Source: Exobasidium rhododendri (lineage: Eukaryota; Basidiomycota; Exobasidiomycetes; Exobasidiales; Exobasidiaceae). From it: a stretch of DNA of 64,000 bases. Both the position numbers and the translations under genes were made by a program. The notes beneath the pieces are model-generated. The model was given only the letters and a program-made list of their open reading frames with translations, ran no database searches and had not been told where the DNA came from. The stretch is taken from NCBI GenBank assembly GCA_026210745.1, contig CP110632.1, positions 1,116,001 through 1,180,000 of the forward strand, in the 5' to 3' direction. Positions 33,746 through 45,225 of this stretch are shown piece after piece. Position 1 is the stretch's first letter; each line of letters starts with the position of its first letter.

Positions 33746-34141
33746 ATGAATCTCGTTGCCACCCTCCAACTTACCTGCCTGGTGCTGGCCGCTTTTGTCT
33801 ACGCTCAAAAGCAAAGACTCGAAGAAAGAGGTGTGTTACAATGTGGACAAAGTCTTCCCTCCTTACAAAGTCAAGGCAAGTCTTATAGTCACTCGCATGG
33901 GTATGGTGGTGCGAACATCAATTCGTGGGAAGACTACAGCCTGCAAGTTCATTACTACCTTTCCAAGGGATCTACTTTCGAACTGATTAATAATCATTAC
34001 AACGCATTAGGCTACGTCAGTTTCCAGCTGATTTTCGATGACACCACCTACAACACCAACGTAGAGTATGGACAGAAGTGCCAGTGGACGAGATACAAGA
34101 AGAATCACAAGCTCCTCACAATCAACACAGAGCTGTACTGA
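33746..34141 (+). CDS. Small secreted two-cysteine protein C
   Basis: A single exon encodes 131 aa. The signal peptide is MNLVATLQLTCLVLAAFVYA. The mature part has only two Cys, at VLQCGQSLP and GQKCQWTRYKKN. The hydrophobic strand VSFQLIFDD precedes the second Cys, as K-I-A-V-x-Y does in A, B and D, and the end (LLTINTELY) again forms a strand. Similarity to A, B and D is weaker than among those three; the Trp follows the Cys directly here rather than after S-x-x. The Ser/His/Gly-rich middle (SYSHSHGYGG) is likely a loop. The function is unknown. The 34142-34542 gap after it is empty. Confidence 0.65.
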   Translation: MNLVATLQLTCLVLAAFVYAQKQRLEERGVLQCGQSLPSLQSQGKSYSHSHGYGGANINSWEDYSLQVHYYLSKGSTFELINNHYNALGYVSFQLIFDDTTYNTNVEYGQKCQWTRYKKNHKLLTINTELY

Positions 34142-34542
34142 ATTGTCACGTCGTGAGAAGTGTAATACTGGCCCAATGAGAGATACCACCAACAGGCTTG
34201 GTGAGACAAGAGCTACTTCTTGTAATCGTATCTATACTATCGTGTGCTTGCAATTGACTTGATGCTTCAGGTACGGTCGCCGAAAAGCATCGCCCATCTC
34301 ATCCTTCTTCACCGATCCGCTTAGTGCCATGTTCCCCACTAAAGGCGAAGTCGAGGCGCAAGGGTCTGGGTGGAAGCCAGCCCAATGTGGAGAAGGTAGA
34401 GAAAAGAAGAAATATTTGACGTCCGGAAATTTTGTGCCAATTCTGACTTTTGTCTTAGTGTAACAGAACAGTGAGAGGGGAATTAAAATTGCACTGCCCA
34501 CCTCCCCTTCCACCCTCCGAATTCTGAAGAGAGAATTCCAGC

Positions 34543-36534
34543 ATGGCAATCGAACTTGAGAATAGCGGGTTCAACCTCGTAGCCAGTGCCCTTGGAGGGT
34601 TCCTTCTCCTAGTGAGCTCCTAAAGTCAGTCTCGCTGAGGATGTTGAGCGCTGATGCATCCACTCTTTCCCCCCTTCCCCCGGGTACCAGTTTGGCGCAC
34701 TCTCTTACCTGATCAAGGAAAGACTATATCTGGGAGAAGCTCCTCTCGCCGTCATCGTTGGCATCATTCTCGAAAGATCTGGCTCGATTCCCTCGGACCT
34801 AGGCGGCAAGCCTGGTGGTGCCAGCGACCCTCTTGATGAAGTCGCACTGAGTCTCAGTCGGCTCGTCATAGGTATCCAGGTGAGTCGGGAGAAGGCGATG
34901 TCACAGGCGTCCATGTTGGTGTGATACTGAATGAATGATCGTCCATCTATCGACAAAAGCTTGTTCTTGTCGGCATCCAACTGCCTCAAAAGTACCCGTT
35001 AGTGGAGTTCAAGAGCCTGGCTATACTGCTGCTCCCGGTCATGGCTTCTATGTGGCTTACTACTACTGGACTCGTGATGCTCTGCTTTCCGGGTGTCCCA
35101 CTCTTGGTGGGCCTTGTTATCGCATCTTGCGCTACACCAACCGATCCGGTACTCAGCAACTCCATAATCAAGGGCTCCTTTGCCGATCAGCACGTCTCGC
35201 CTCGTCTTCGAAACCTGATCTCTGCTGAATCTGGAGCAAATGACGGCTTTGGCTATCCTTTCCTCTTTCTCGCTGTGCATTTAATCAAGTCAGCCTCCAC
35301 GGGTGAAGCTCTCAAGGCGTGGGTCCTCGAAACTATACTCTATCAAGTCGTCGGAGCAGCCGTCTTTGGAGCATTAGTTGGCTTCGTGGCCAATCAAGTC
35401 CTGAAGTGGAGCACAAACCATAATTACATCGACAAGGAGAGTTTTCTTTGCTATGGAGTGGCCGTGGGGATATTCACAGTGGGCGCGGCGGGATATCTGA
35501 ATCTAGACGACTTGTTGGCCGCCTTTGCAGCAGGAAATGCACTTACCTGGGATGACTGGTATCGAAAGGAAACGGAGGAGGATGAACTGCAGAACGTCAT
35601 TGACTTGCTGCTGAACACCAGCTATTTCATCTTTGTTGGTGCAACGATCCCGTGGAAATCCTTCAATTCCCCGGATGATGGGATCACTGTGCTGAGATTG
35701 GTGGGATTGGGTGCATTAGTGCTACTTTTGCGACGACTACCAGCCCTCCTGCTCTTCCATCGACTGGTACCATGTCTTCAGAAGTCATGGAGCGAGGCGT
35801 TGTTCATGGGATACTTTGGACCGATCGGAGCTGGTGCTATCTTCTATGCCAGCCTAGTTGCAGAAGAGTTCAAGAAAAACGGCGAAATAGGTCACTCTGC
35901 AGCGGCCACTCAGATCAGAGCGTTAGTCAAGCCAATCACGTACGCTCTGGTGATCTCCTCGTTACTAGGGCACACGCTCATGATCCCTGCTTTGAAGTGG
36001 TTCCTGTCATGGAGGAAGATTGGTCACATTCGATTGATGGGAGAAGAAGGGGAACATGAAGGTAGTGAGTCCGACGCCGCTAGCTTCTACGGAGAAGGAG
36101 ACGCCGATCGACGAGAGGAAGCATACGAGACAGGAGAAAATCCAGATGAGGTGAACCATCAAGAAGACGGAAGCTCGACTATGACGACGGTACCTGGAGG
36201 AAAGCCAGCAAGTCTCGTGCCGCCGTCGACGTCGGAGCATCATTTGGCGGATGGGAAGGGCGTCCTAGCTAGAGACGGTACCTGGAATGCGAACCCAAGT
36301 TGGAGGCTGAGTAGCGCTCATGTGCCCACCTCGCACAAATTGGGAGCGCATGCTGCAGCTGAAGAGCAGCACAATCATGAGAGCGGTGGGCGCCCCTTAC
36401 CAGATCAATGGGAGAGTCGCGTGAGAGATCTAGAAAGCGGATCTCAAAGTCAGCAAAGATCAGAAAGTCAAGAGGACAGGGGTGATCAATCGCGACCTAG
36501 CATCAACGACCACCGTCGACAGAGTGTCATCTAA
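34543..36534 (+). CDS. NHA1: Plasma-membrane Na+/H+ antiporter, NHA1 type
   Basis: Exons 34543..34611, 34691..34879 and 34960..36534 encode 610 aa. Multiple membrane segments belong to the NhaP/CPA1 fold. Ion-path motifs are ASCATPTDPVLSNSI and ISAESGANDGFGYP, the latter with the Asn-Asp pair. The C-terminal 180 residues are hydrophilic and acidic, as in fungal Nha1 (alkali-cation efflux, pH and volume homeostasis), but shorter than in yeast. The start at 34543 gives MAIELENSGFNLVASALGGF, the usual start of the family. The 3' side (36535-36701) is a short gap before the convergent fusion-enzyme gene. Confidence 0.92.
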
Positions 36535-36701
36535 AGCTTCCCTGTTGCCCCTACCTCCGCATCAACAGCATCGCACGCGCACGTACACACGCACGCCTCC
36601 TCAAACTTCCTACATGTATGCATTAGAGACGCTGCCAAATGTACAAATCATAATATTTAAAGGAAACTTGAGTCTAGTCTGGTATGCTTGCTTGTTTGTC
36701 T

Positions 36702-39700
36702 TCAATCAGGCAGAGGTCTCTTGCGTAGGAAGATGACGGAAACGTCGTAGCCGCACTCTACCGTTCTCATCTTCTCCTCTCTGTGCTCTTCTTGTAGCAT
36801 GTCAGCTGGTGGCGTGCCACTGATTCCACTTGTTTGCACCTTTTCCACCGAAAGCAGCCAACCCGTGTCTCTCCTGCGCATGTCAGCTTCGTGTGCTTTG
36901 ATAGATCGTAAAAAAGTCTTTTGATCTGCCGTCATGAGAACGACTGTGCCGCCCGGTTTCAGCATTTGCACCCACACCTTGAGCAGAGCAGGGTAGAGGA
37001 CGGCAATCGTCATGTGATTCAACACTCTTCGACCCCAGGGCAAGTCCTGAAGAGAAGGCCGGTAGGTGAGCAAAAAGTGTGTTCTTTCCTCACACACACA
37101 CACACACTCTCTCTCTCTCTCTCTCTCTCTTGCCACTCACAGTCACGATACCGTCCACTGTCTCGGTACCTCCCAGAAAGGCGACAGAAGCATCCAGGTC
37201 GGTCGCATCTACCTTTGCTAGCTGCACTCGATCACTCGTCTTGCACAGGCGACAGATGGCTTTGGCTTTCTCAATCTCTTCCTCAAACAAGTCACTTCCA
37301 TAAACGTGGCAAGGGATGTTCCGCTTGGACAGTGTCGCATCCAGCTCAATTGCAATGCTACCGGTTCCCACACACGGTTCCCATATCACGAGTGGTGGAG
37401 TGCCTTGGCCTGAGGTATTGACAGACCCTCCCTCTCTGATCACGGCAAGCGCAATGGCTAGAATGTAGGAGCGAAATCGGAGGAGAGCAGTCCCCCCTTC
37501 GATCAGATCAGAAGGGATCTTGGGCCTGTGGATCGCCTTCGTCTGAGGAGGGACTCGAAGCAAAAAGACAAAGGATCCCGGGTAATTGACATTCTTTGTT
37601 CGCCAATGAGGATGTGCGTCTTGGTGGCCATCAAGCCATCCGGGCAGCATCTTGATCACCACGTCCAAGGCAGGTTCTTCCAAGTCGACGCCCCAGGGGC
37701 CCTCGTCTACATTCTCCCCATTCAGCCAATTCCAAGCAAGTGAACCGACGTATCGCTCCATTGCCTTCGTGTTCAAGGTGGGGAAGTTGAAACCACTCCG
37801 GTCGACTCGGCTTCGAAAGTAGCGTTTGTCTTCCACGCTGGGCTCCGACTTGATCTCCATGATGCTCTTCCACTCTTCCAAGGCGCTCTCCCGCAGGTCT
37901 CTAGAGTTTATCCAAGCTCTCTGCAAAACTTCAAGAAGCTCCTCTTCCGACTTTGTTCGCTCCAATTCTGCCTTGTCTTTCTCACTTAAGACTTCAATGG
38001 CCTGATTTGCCTTCCTCGCCTTGAGCCTCGCCCTTTTCGACTGTACGGCACTGGACTTGAGTGCAATAGCCTCGTTCCTCTCATGCTCCAGTCGATCTAA
38101 CAAGTCGGTCGCTATTCTCTCGTCGCAGATCTTGAGGTACGCTTGCTTTACACTACCCAATTGCCCTGCCAGATATAGTTGCAGTGCTGCTCTAGCCTCT
38201 ATGCCGGGATTGACAGCGACATGCGAGGTGTGCAATCGCACCAACAGCGGACCGACTGTCTCGTTCGGCAAGAGCGTCTGTATCTTCTGTTGTATGTCGA
38301 CGGCAGCAAAATCTTCCATTCCTCCAAACACTTCCAGCATGACAGTCGTGTTGCAAGACAGCACTGGTGGTGGAGAGGGGACATCCACCTCTCCGATACT
38401 CAATATCGACTTCACATCCGGTAGTACTACTCCAGCCTTTGCATTTGACTTGTCGCGACCAGCCGGACCCAGCTCTTGTTTCGCTTCCGATTTCTCCTTT
38501 GCCTTGCTTTGCTGCTGCGGCCTTTGCTTGAACGTCTCGACTACTGCTTGCTCTGTATTGTAGCTACGATCACGTTCTAGCCAGTTGCTGTGAGCCCACC
38601 ATGGCAATTCATCTTCGTAGCACCAGTCTTCCGTCTGATACTTGATGGCGTGGAGGTAGATGTAGAGATCTTCCTGAGCTTCTGCATCTGGCGACAAAGG
38701 AATCTTGCATTCTTCACAAAAGTGATGCTCTTCGAGCAGCTCATCTGGTAGATTTCCCTCCGAGGGTCTCGCTCGTAGCCGCTGGCTTGCCGGACTTTCA
38801 CCATTTTCTCCCTCCACAGCCTGCCATTCAAAGCCCTCTAATTCTAGCATCGACTTGAACATCGTCTCATCTTTCCAACGCGACCAGTTCTCCTTCTCGT
38901 CTCTATCGATTTTCAGGCCAGCCGCTACCTCGTCTACTTCATGACTACCATAGACACTCAAGCTGCACTCTGGCTCGACCTTCCACCTTTCCAGCTTCAA
39001 CGGCAGGTCTTTAAACATTCGAGGAGGGTACTGCTTCCAGATGCGATGGCCATAGATAGGGTCGTTCGGGATCGGGTAGCCCAGATACTGTACGTGGGCA
39101 CGGATCTGGTGTGTTCTGCCAGTAATCGGTCGACAATAGACAGCTGAGGTGTTTGTATCGCTGTCGTACGACAATCTATTGAAGATCGTTTCACTTTCCT
39201 TTCCGATCGGGTGTATGACGCTAAAACCCGTCTGCCGATCACACTGCAAGAGGGGCTCTTTGCAGATGACCTCCTCTTCTGGAAACTTGCCCCTCACTCG
39301 ACAGACGTACGCCTTCTTGACCTTGCCAAGTGCAAATGCCTCACATAAAGCGTGTGCGGTGTGTTTTTTCGTAGAGCAGACCATTATACCCGACGTCAGC
39401 CGGTCTAGTCGGTTTGAAGTGTAAATCTTCCTTATCTTCAGGTCTTTCTGGAGCAGCTCTTGCAGCGTCAGCTTATTGTATCTCCCCGCCGCATGCACAG
39501 GGATGCTACCTGGCTTCACAATGACGAGCCGCCCTTCCTCGTCGTCTCGGTAGATGACGCGTATCGGCTCGGCAGTGACAGCTGGTTCGTGCCTGTGTAC
39601 TCTGTTTTGCAGCTGATCCCCTTGTCTAATGACATAGTCCCCCGTTTTCTTTTCTCCATTGACGTTGCAGAAGCCCTTGTGAATGGCCCACTGATAGTAT

Positions 39701-39879
39701 TCTGCACTACGGTCTCGGAAGTCGGTCACCATGACTTCCAGAAGTCTTCGACCGACCCAGCGCTCCTTTGCAAATGTTCTGTACACATGCCAGTATGGTG
39801 CTACTCTTCGAAGCTCAATGTCTCCCTCTGCCCTCACTCTTGTGCTACTAGGGCCCGCTCCTGCTTCCCCCATCGACAT
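36702..39879 (-). CDS. Fusion of RluA-type tRNA pseudouridine synthase and THUMP-type RNA methyltransferase
   Basis: Exons 39879..37141 and 37046..36702 encode 1027 aa. Residues about 20-330 form a Rib2/Pus9-like pseudouridine synthase with the catalytic Asp in TSNRLDRLTSG (about 160), plus GRTHQIRAHVQYLGYPIPND. A linker of about 180 residues follows (HHFCEECKIPLSPDAEAQED, low complexity). From about 515 the frame resembles THUMPD2/3 proteins: GGMEDFAAVDIQQK, a coiled insert, a THUMP-like part (KRYFRSRVDRSGFNFP, WGVDLEEPALDVVI), SAM motif IWEPCVGTGSIAIEL (about 837) and catalytic DLPWGRR at the exon 2 start. Predicted activities are pseudouridine 32 in tRNA and N2-methylguanosine in tRNA or U6. 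Both catalytic sites look intact. The frame is continuous with no stop between halves, so a fusion is seen rather than assumed. Confidence 0.85.
37091..37130 (+). repeat. (CA)n(CT)n microsatellite in an intron
   Basis: CA repeats (37091-37107) directly followed by CT repeats (to 37130) fill much of the 94-nt intron of the fusion-enzyme gene. Confidence 0.9.
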
Positions 39880-40104
39880 GTCAGTAATTGTACAAGCTTT
39901 CCTTCTCTTCTGAACGTCTTATTTTAGGAAGAAATATCTTTTAGGACGCCATAAAAAAATAGGCGTTGCTAAACTTTTGAAGCATTTTTGTGTTTTTTTT
40001 TCCTGGAGATTCTCACGTGTCGCAGATTTTCATCGTCAGCATTTCACTCGAGGTGGGATAGAACCATGTCCTCGATCACCTACAGCAATCGATCAACAGT
40101 AACA

Positions 40105-40559
40105 ATGGCTCTCAGTGAAGATTCCAAGGTGAGAAGAGGAGATGGCGACAACTGTGCCAGTTCTTGTGTCTCTGACAATCTCGCTTGCTGTTCTTAGGAG
40201 ATGATCGTTCGTGCCGTCGACGTGGGCAAGACGTATGTAGGAGAGTAGATGTGCGAAGGAGTGGCCTCATCTGACATGTCTATCTTTCCACTGTCACTGT
40301 TGTGCTTTCACTGAAAAAGTGTCCTGCACTACGGGTGAGTACGATAGAAGAAAGGGCGTTTGCGAGCCAGACCGAATACTGACTCCGCCATCGTAAATCT
40401 TTAGTTGGGTTCCTTTCGTCCTATACGTCGGCTTCACTCGATCATCGCCTCAGCCTAGTTTGATCAAGTAAGCATAGGCATTCAAGAGGAAGACAGTGAC
40501 AATTCACTGATACTCTTACTCTCTCTTTCTTTTGCAGGCTCATCAGTCCTCTGGCATGA
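40105..40559 (+). CDS. TOM7: TOM complex subunit Tom7
   Basis: Five tiny exons, 40105..40128, 40198..40232, 40320..40334, 40405..40467 and 40538..40559 (24, 35, 15, 63 and 22 nt), join to a 52-aa protein. It begins MALSEDSKEMIVRAVDVGK and continues VLHYGWVPFVLYVGFTRSSP and QPSLIKLISPLA. This is a nearly complete match to Tom7, a single-pass outer-membrane protein that tunes assembly of the TOM import pore. An in-frame ATG at 40066 would add 13 residues; 40105 fits the family better. Introns are 69, 87, 70 and 70 nt. A CACGTG box lies near 40015, about 90 nt upstream. Confidence 0.92.
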
Positions 40560-41188
40560 GATATACAGTGCACGATTGTCATTCATCTAGAAGTTCACAA
40601 CAGCTTTCATCGATCCGATTGCAATCTCCATTCATCACTACTCGGAATTACACTTGTGCCTCTCAGCTGAATGCATCCGCTGTTTTCTTTGCCATGAAGA
40701 GACTCCAGTGCCTTTCTTGCTATCTTGTTTGCGGTGTCTGGTCGGAGGAAAGAGAAAAGAGCCACGTAGACGAAATATAGTCTCCATGAGGGGATTGTCG
40801 CCGTTTTCGCTTCGCAAAGGCACGGCTCTAAGCCACATCTCACGACTTTCGCTTCACTGGCTCTTCACAGATCCCAGGGCTGACTTGAATCTGTAAAGCC
40901 ATTGCCGCTTTTCATTGCGCCAAAGTGGACGGAATAGAGAGGGTTGTGGGAGGGACCGCTCCATCCACGCCGTACTTGGCAGCCAGGCAGTATTAGCGGA
41001 GTCAAGAGATGCACGTCCCCTTTCTTTTCTTTCTTTTGCCCCTCACCCTCCTTCACTACACGGCCGTCCGAGTCTGTGAGAGCTCGGCCCGTTCCTATCC
41101 TCGATGAAGTACATAAGACAAAGATGATCATCAGCTTCTCTCCCCCCTCCCCTCACCATCGTCTTTCATCCTCACGCAATTCAGCGTC
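40560..41188. other. Intergenic region between TOM7 and beta-hexosaminidase
   Basis: In these 629 nt no supported gene, repeat or RNA was found. Short open frames on both strands lack introns, motifs or codon-like character. Confidence 0.4.
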
Positions 41189-43237
41189 ATGCTTCGAGGA
41201 ACGTCCCTACAGCACCTGACTGTCCTCGCCTTGTGCACCATCTGTCTAGTGGACAGTGTCTTCTGTCTGTGGCCTCAACCCGCACATTTGCAGACAGGCA
41301 AGAGCGCAAGAAAGGTCTCTTCCAGCTTCTCCATCTCCATTCCAAGTTCTTCTAGCAAAGACCATGACTTGGTCAACGCTTGCCAACGAGCTCTTAGTCG
41401 GATCAATGTCCTGCCTGTCGAAATGTACGTGGAGGATCGCGGAGCCTCACAAAGGAAGGCGATCACATCATCGACACCCTTAAAGAAGCTCGCTATCGAA
41501 ATCGGAGACAAGGCCTCCTTCGATATTCAATGGAACAAGAACTGGAACAACCAGAGTGTGGTAGATTTCTCCCTAGGCGAATCGCTTCGATTCCAGAGGC
41601 GATCGCTTGCGCCTAAGAGCATCTCTGCCCTCACCCTACAGCCGCTAGAGAAGCTAGACGAATCTTACTCGCTCACAATACCGGAGGGATCGGGTGAGGC
41701 AGTACTGAAAGCAGGAAATGCTTTGGGAGCCTTGAGGGGCTTGGCTACCTTTGCTCAATTGGTGTACAGATTACCTGGCAACAAAGATGGCTCAGACGTC
41801 AAATATATCCCGCACCTGCCAATCAAGATTGAAGACAAGACCGCCTTTCCCTATCGAGGTATCAGTGAGTATCTGAGCTAAGACATCGAATATTCTCTCA
41901 TCTCACAGCTGAGGTTGCTCGTCCCTTCCCTCGCGCAGTGCTCGACACTGCCCGAAACTACTTGCCTGTCGCTAGTATCAAGAAGACAATCGATGTCATG
42001 GAAACTGTCAAGATGAACGTACTGCACTGGCACATCACGGATGGACAAAGCTTTCCTTTGAAGCTGGAAACAAAGGGATTGGGTGTCCTCGCTGGAAAGG
42101 GGGCATACAGCAATGAAATGACGTACGACAAGGCCATCATCGCTGATCTCGTGGCGTATGCAGCCAGTCGAGGTGTCAATATCGTCCCCGAAATCGACAT
42201 GCCTGGTCACATGTACGAAGGAGTGAAAGACTATCCAGGCGACTTGATCACTTGCGGCAATCAAAAGTCATGGTCAGACTGGGCCAACGAACCGCCGAGT
42301 GGACACCTTGACATTCGCAAACCAGCTGCAACCCAATTCATCAAGGATCTTCTCAACGAGGCGACAACCTACCTTCCTGGACCTTACTTCAGCACAGGAA
42401 ATGACGAGAGTGAGTTGCTGCAGTCGTGTGGTTTGTGATTGATGGGACGAGTGACAGCTTACTCATCGCTCTTCGGTACACAGTCAACGCACACTGTTAT
42501 GGTCTCGCCGCGGGTGACAATGCTGGAATCGACAAGATCCTCAAACCATTCGTCGATGCCATTCACACCCACCTCGTCGGTCTGAAGAGAACACCCGTCG
42601 TATGGGAAGAGGCAGCCATCACCTTCCCGGAGACTGGCAAGATACTCAAGCCGGGAACAATCGTTGAAGCTTGGACGAGCAGTGCAAACGTAGAGAAGAT
42701 CTTACAGTCCAACAAGGACGTCCGAATCATCCACGCACCCAGTGACTATTTCTATCGTGAGTGTCCTGTGCGATGAGCTTGCGACCATTGCTCATCCGTC
42801 TTTAACCCTCCTACTCTGCAGTCGACTGTGGCATGGGAGGCTGGCTTAGCAACAGCGCCGACGGTCAGTCGTGGTGTCCCTTTGTGTCATGGCAAAAGCA
42901 GTACTCCTTTGACCCTCTCAATGGAACGGCAAACGTCGTCGATGGACCCAAGAGAGTGCTAGGAGGAGAGTCTGCGCTGTGGTCTGAACAAGTCGACAGT
43001 GGCAATCTGGACAGCCTTCTTTGGCCTCGCGCTTTGTCCGGGGCAGAAGTGTTTTGGACTGGTGCTGACTTTACCGCAAACGGCAAGCAAGAGAAGCGAT
43101 CACTCTTGCAAGCGGAGAATCGTTTGCACGAGATGAGAGGAAGGGTGCGTGCGATGGGTGTCTTGACTTCGCCCATACAGCCCCTCTGGTGCGCTCTCCG
43201 TCCGGGCAGCTGCATGGGCGGCGCTGGTCTGGCGTGA
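41189..43237 (+). CDS. Secreted beta-N-acetylhexosaminidase (GH20)
   Basis: Exons 41189..41864, 41939..42409, 42484..42756 and 42822..43237 encode 611 aa. A signal peptide (about residues 1-30) precedes the GH20b-like N-domain. The TIM barrel follows with RGIMLDTARNYLPV, MNVLHWHITDGQSFP and VPEIDMPGHMYEG, the catalytic Asp-Glu pair in STGNDEINAHCYG, then VWEEA, WGGYD-like FDCGMGGWLS and GGESALWSEQVD. It releases terminal GlcNAc from chitin oligomers or glycans outside the cell. The second intron falls one nucleotide after the catalytic Glu codon. The third residue of the usual G-G-D-E is Asn here (G-N-D-E). The gene is convergent with the monooxygenase gene (144 nt). Confidence 0.93.
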
Positions 43238-43381
43238 TGATTGATCCCTGTATCACCCATCCCACGCTTAATGATAAAGATCAATACTACTGACATTACT
43301 TCATCTGTTCATGCATAATTGCTACATCATTTTTACTTTTACTCTGAGCAATTCTTTTGGTTCACGGTCTGTTCAGCCTCT

Positions 43382-45225
43382 CTAGTCGAGGGAAGGCGCT
43401 TCCTGGCCGGCCTTCCACAGGAACTTCGAGCCGTAGTGATCGGAGGGAAGTCTTCTCTGACCAGGTCCGTACAGCTTTTCACGAGCAGTAAGTCCCAAGA
43501 CTTCGTCTTCTCCGAATCCAGCAAGATCGCTGCTATTCTCCTTTGCAGAGGGCCAATTCTCCGGAGGAGGGCCAGGTTGAGCGTACTCAGGCCAGACATG
43601 ACCCCGCTTCTCTAGCTCTGGCATGAGCAAGTCGACGACATCGAGGAAAGTGCCAGGCGATACAGCGTATGCAAAGTTGAAGCCGTCCACGCCAGCATTG
43701 TCAATCCAGGCCTCCAATTGATCTGCTACACTTGCCACACTACCTACCACAATCGGCCCTAGACCTCCTAATTTGATCAGATTCGCCACCTCTCTCTTTG
43801 TCCACTTCTGGATCGTCGGATCTTGCTTTGCGAACCCTTCAACAGCTGACTTGATAGCGTTTCCTTCGGGTAAGTCCCGCAATTCTTCATTGTCGGTGTA
43901 AGAGCCTAGATCGATTCCAGTCCAGCCACCAAAGAGCGCCAAGGCGCCCTCATCACTTCCATGTTCAAAGTACTCTTTGTACTTTGATTGTGCTTCTTCC
44001 TCCGTCTTTCCAATGATGGGACACAACAGAGCGAGAACTTTGAGACGACTGGGGTCACGACCAGCGGACTTGGCAGCGTTTCGAGCAGCATCCACTCTCG
44101 ACTTGGCTACCTCAGGACGATGAGCGGCAATGAAAACAACTTCAGCATGCTTGCCTGCAAAAGTCAAGCCAGGTCCAGAGCTGCCGGCTGTATTTCCGAG
44201 GGAAAGAAAGTCCGCATCAGCGTCAGCATCACCATCGTCGTAACAGAAGAAGATTCGTGCTTCCGCTTACCTTGGAAGATCACCGGCGTGCGTTGCAAGC
44301 TGGGCTCGCAGATGTGAGGGCCAGGCACGCTCTCAAAGTACTTTCCGTGATGATTGATCTCTCGAACCCGTTGTGGATCTGTGTACAGTGGGGTCTTGAC
44401 ATCGTGTTGAACAGCATCGTCGGCCCAGGAAGACTCCCATAGCTTGTAGACTACGTCCATGTATTCGTCTGCTACCTCGTACCGCTTGGCATGAAGTTCT
44501 TGATTCTTTGCGCCGAATTGTCGAGCTGCCGAGTCCAAGTAGCCAGTGACAACATTCCATCCGACTCGACCGTTTGTCAGGTGATCAAGGGTCGAAAAGC
44601 GTCGAGCGAGAGCGTAGGGATGCTCGTACGACGTAGTAGCAGTCACGCCGAAGGACAGGTTGCGTGTGACACTAGCCATGGCAGAGATCGTCAGCAGAGG
44701 ATCAATAACGCTGTAGAGAGAGGAGGGAAAGGGAATTGATGAGCGATTCATAGACAGCACATTCTAACCAAAGTAACACTGCTTACGGGAATTGTGAACC
44801 GCTGGCCAGAGCAGCATTTAGGCTGCCCTGGTAGACGTCGTATCCGCCCCAGACATCAGCAAGGAAGATACCGTCAAACTTTCCTGTGAAGCAAGCGGAA
44901 GAGAGAAGTCAGATCGGCTGACTCTGATGAGACACAAGAGCAAAAGCAAAGTAGTGGACGCACCCCTCTCCAGCAGCTTAGCCAGGTCGGTCCAATAGCT
45001 GAGCTTGTTATGAAAGACGCTCTTGTCGGAAGGATGGGAGAAGAGACCGGGACTCTGATGACCAGAGCACCCCATGGAGAAGGCGTAGCTGGCAAAGAGA
45101 AGGGGAATGTGTGACTGCTTTCAGTCTGGGCATTGTACCCGACTGTGTTACTCATCGATATGCTCTCACATCAACCATCTCTTGCTCTCGACTTTTCTCC
45201 GCTTGGCCTCGCTTTCGGATGCCAT
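43382..45225 (-). CDS. FMN-dependent monooxygenase, NtaA/SnaA/DszA family
   Basis: Exons 45225..45170, 45088..44964, 44883..44787, 44710..44271 and 44187..43382 encode 507 aa. The bacterial-luciferase-like barrel shows YAFSMGCSGHQSPGLFSHP, KFDGIFLADVWGGYDVYQGS, TTSYEHPYALARRFSTLDHL, GRVGWNVVTGYLDSAARQFG, VIFQAGSSGPG (joined by splicing) and HAEVVFIAA. The family oxidises small organosulfur or aminopolycarboxylate compounds with reduced FMN from a partner reductase. No reductase gene is nearby. The first exon starts MASESEAKRRKVESKRW, a Lys/Arg-rich head. Four introns show it is well settled in this genome, though the family is mainly bacterial. Confidence 0.9.

Noticed and set aside
38021-38563. 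180-codon frame on the plus strand
   Set aside because: Antisense to the linker of the fusion enzyme; Ser-rich composition is a by-product of the opposite-strand codons.
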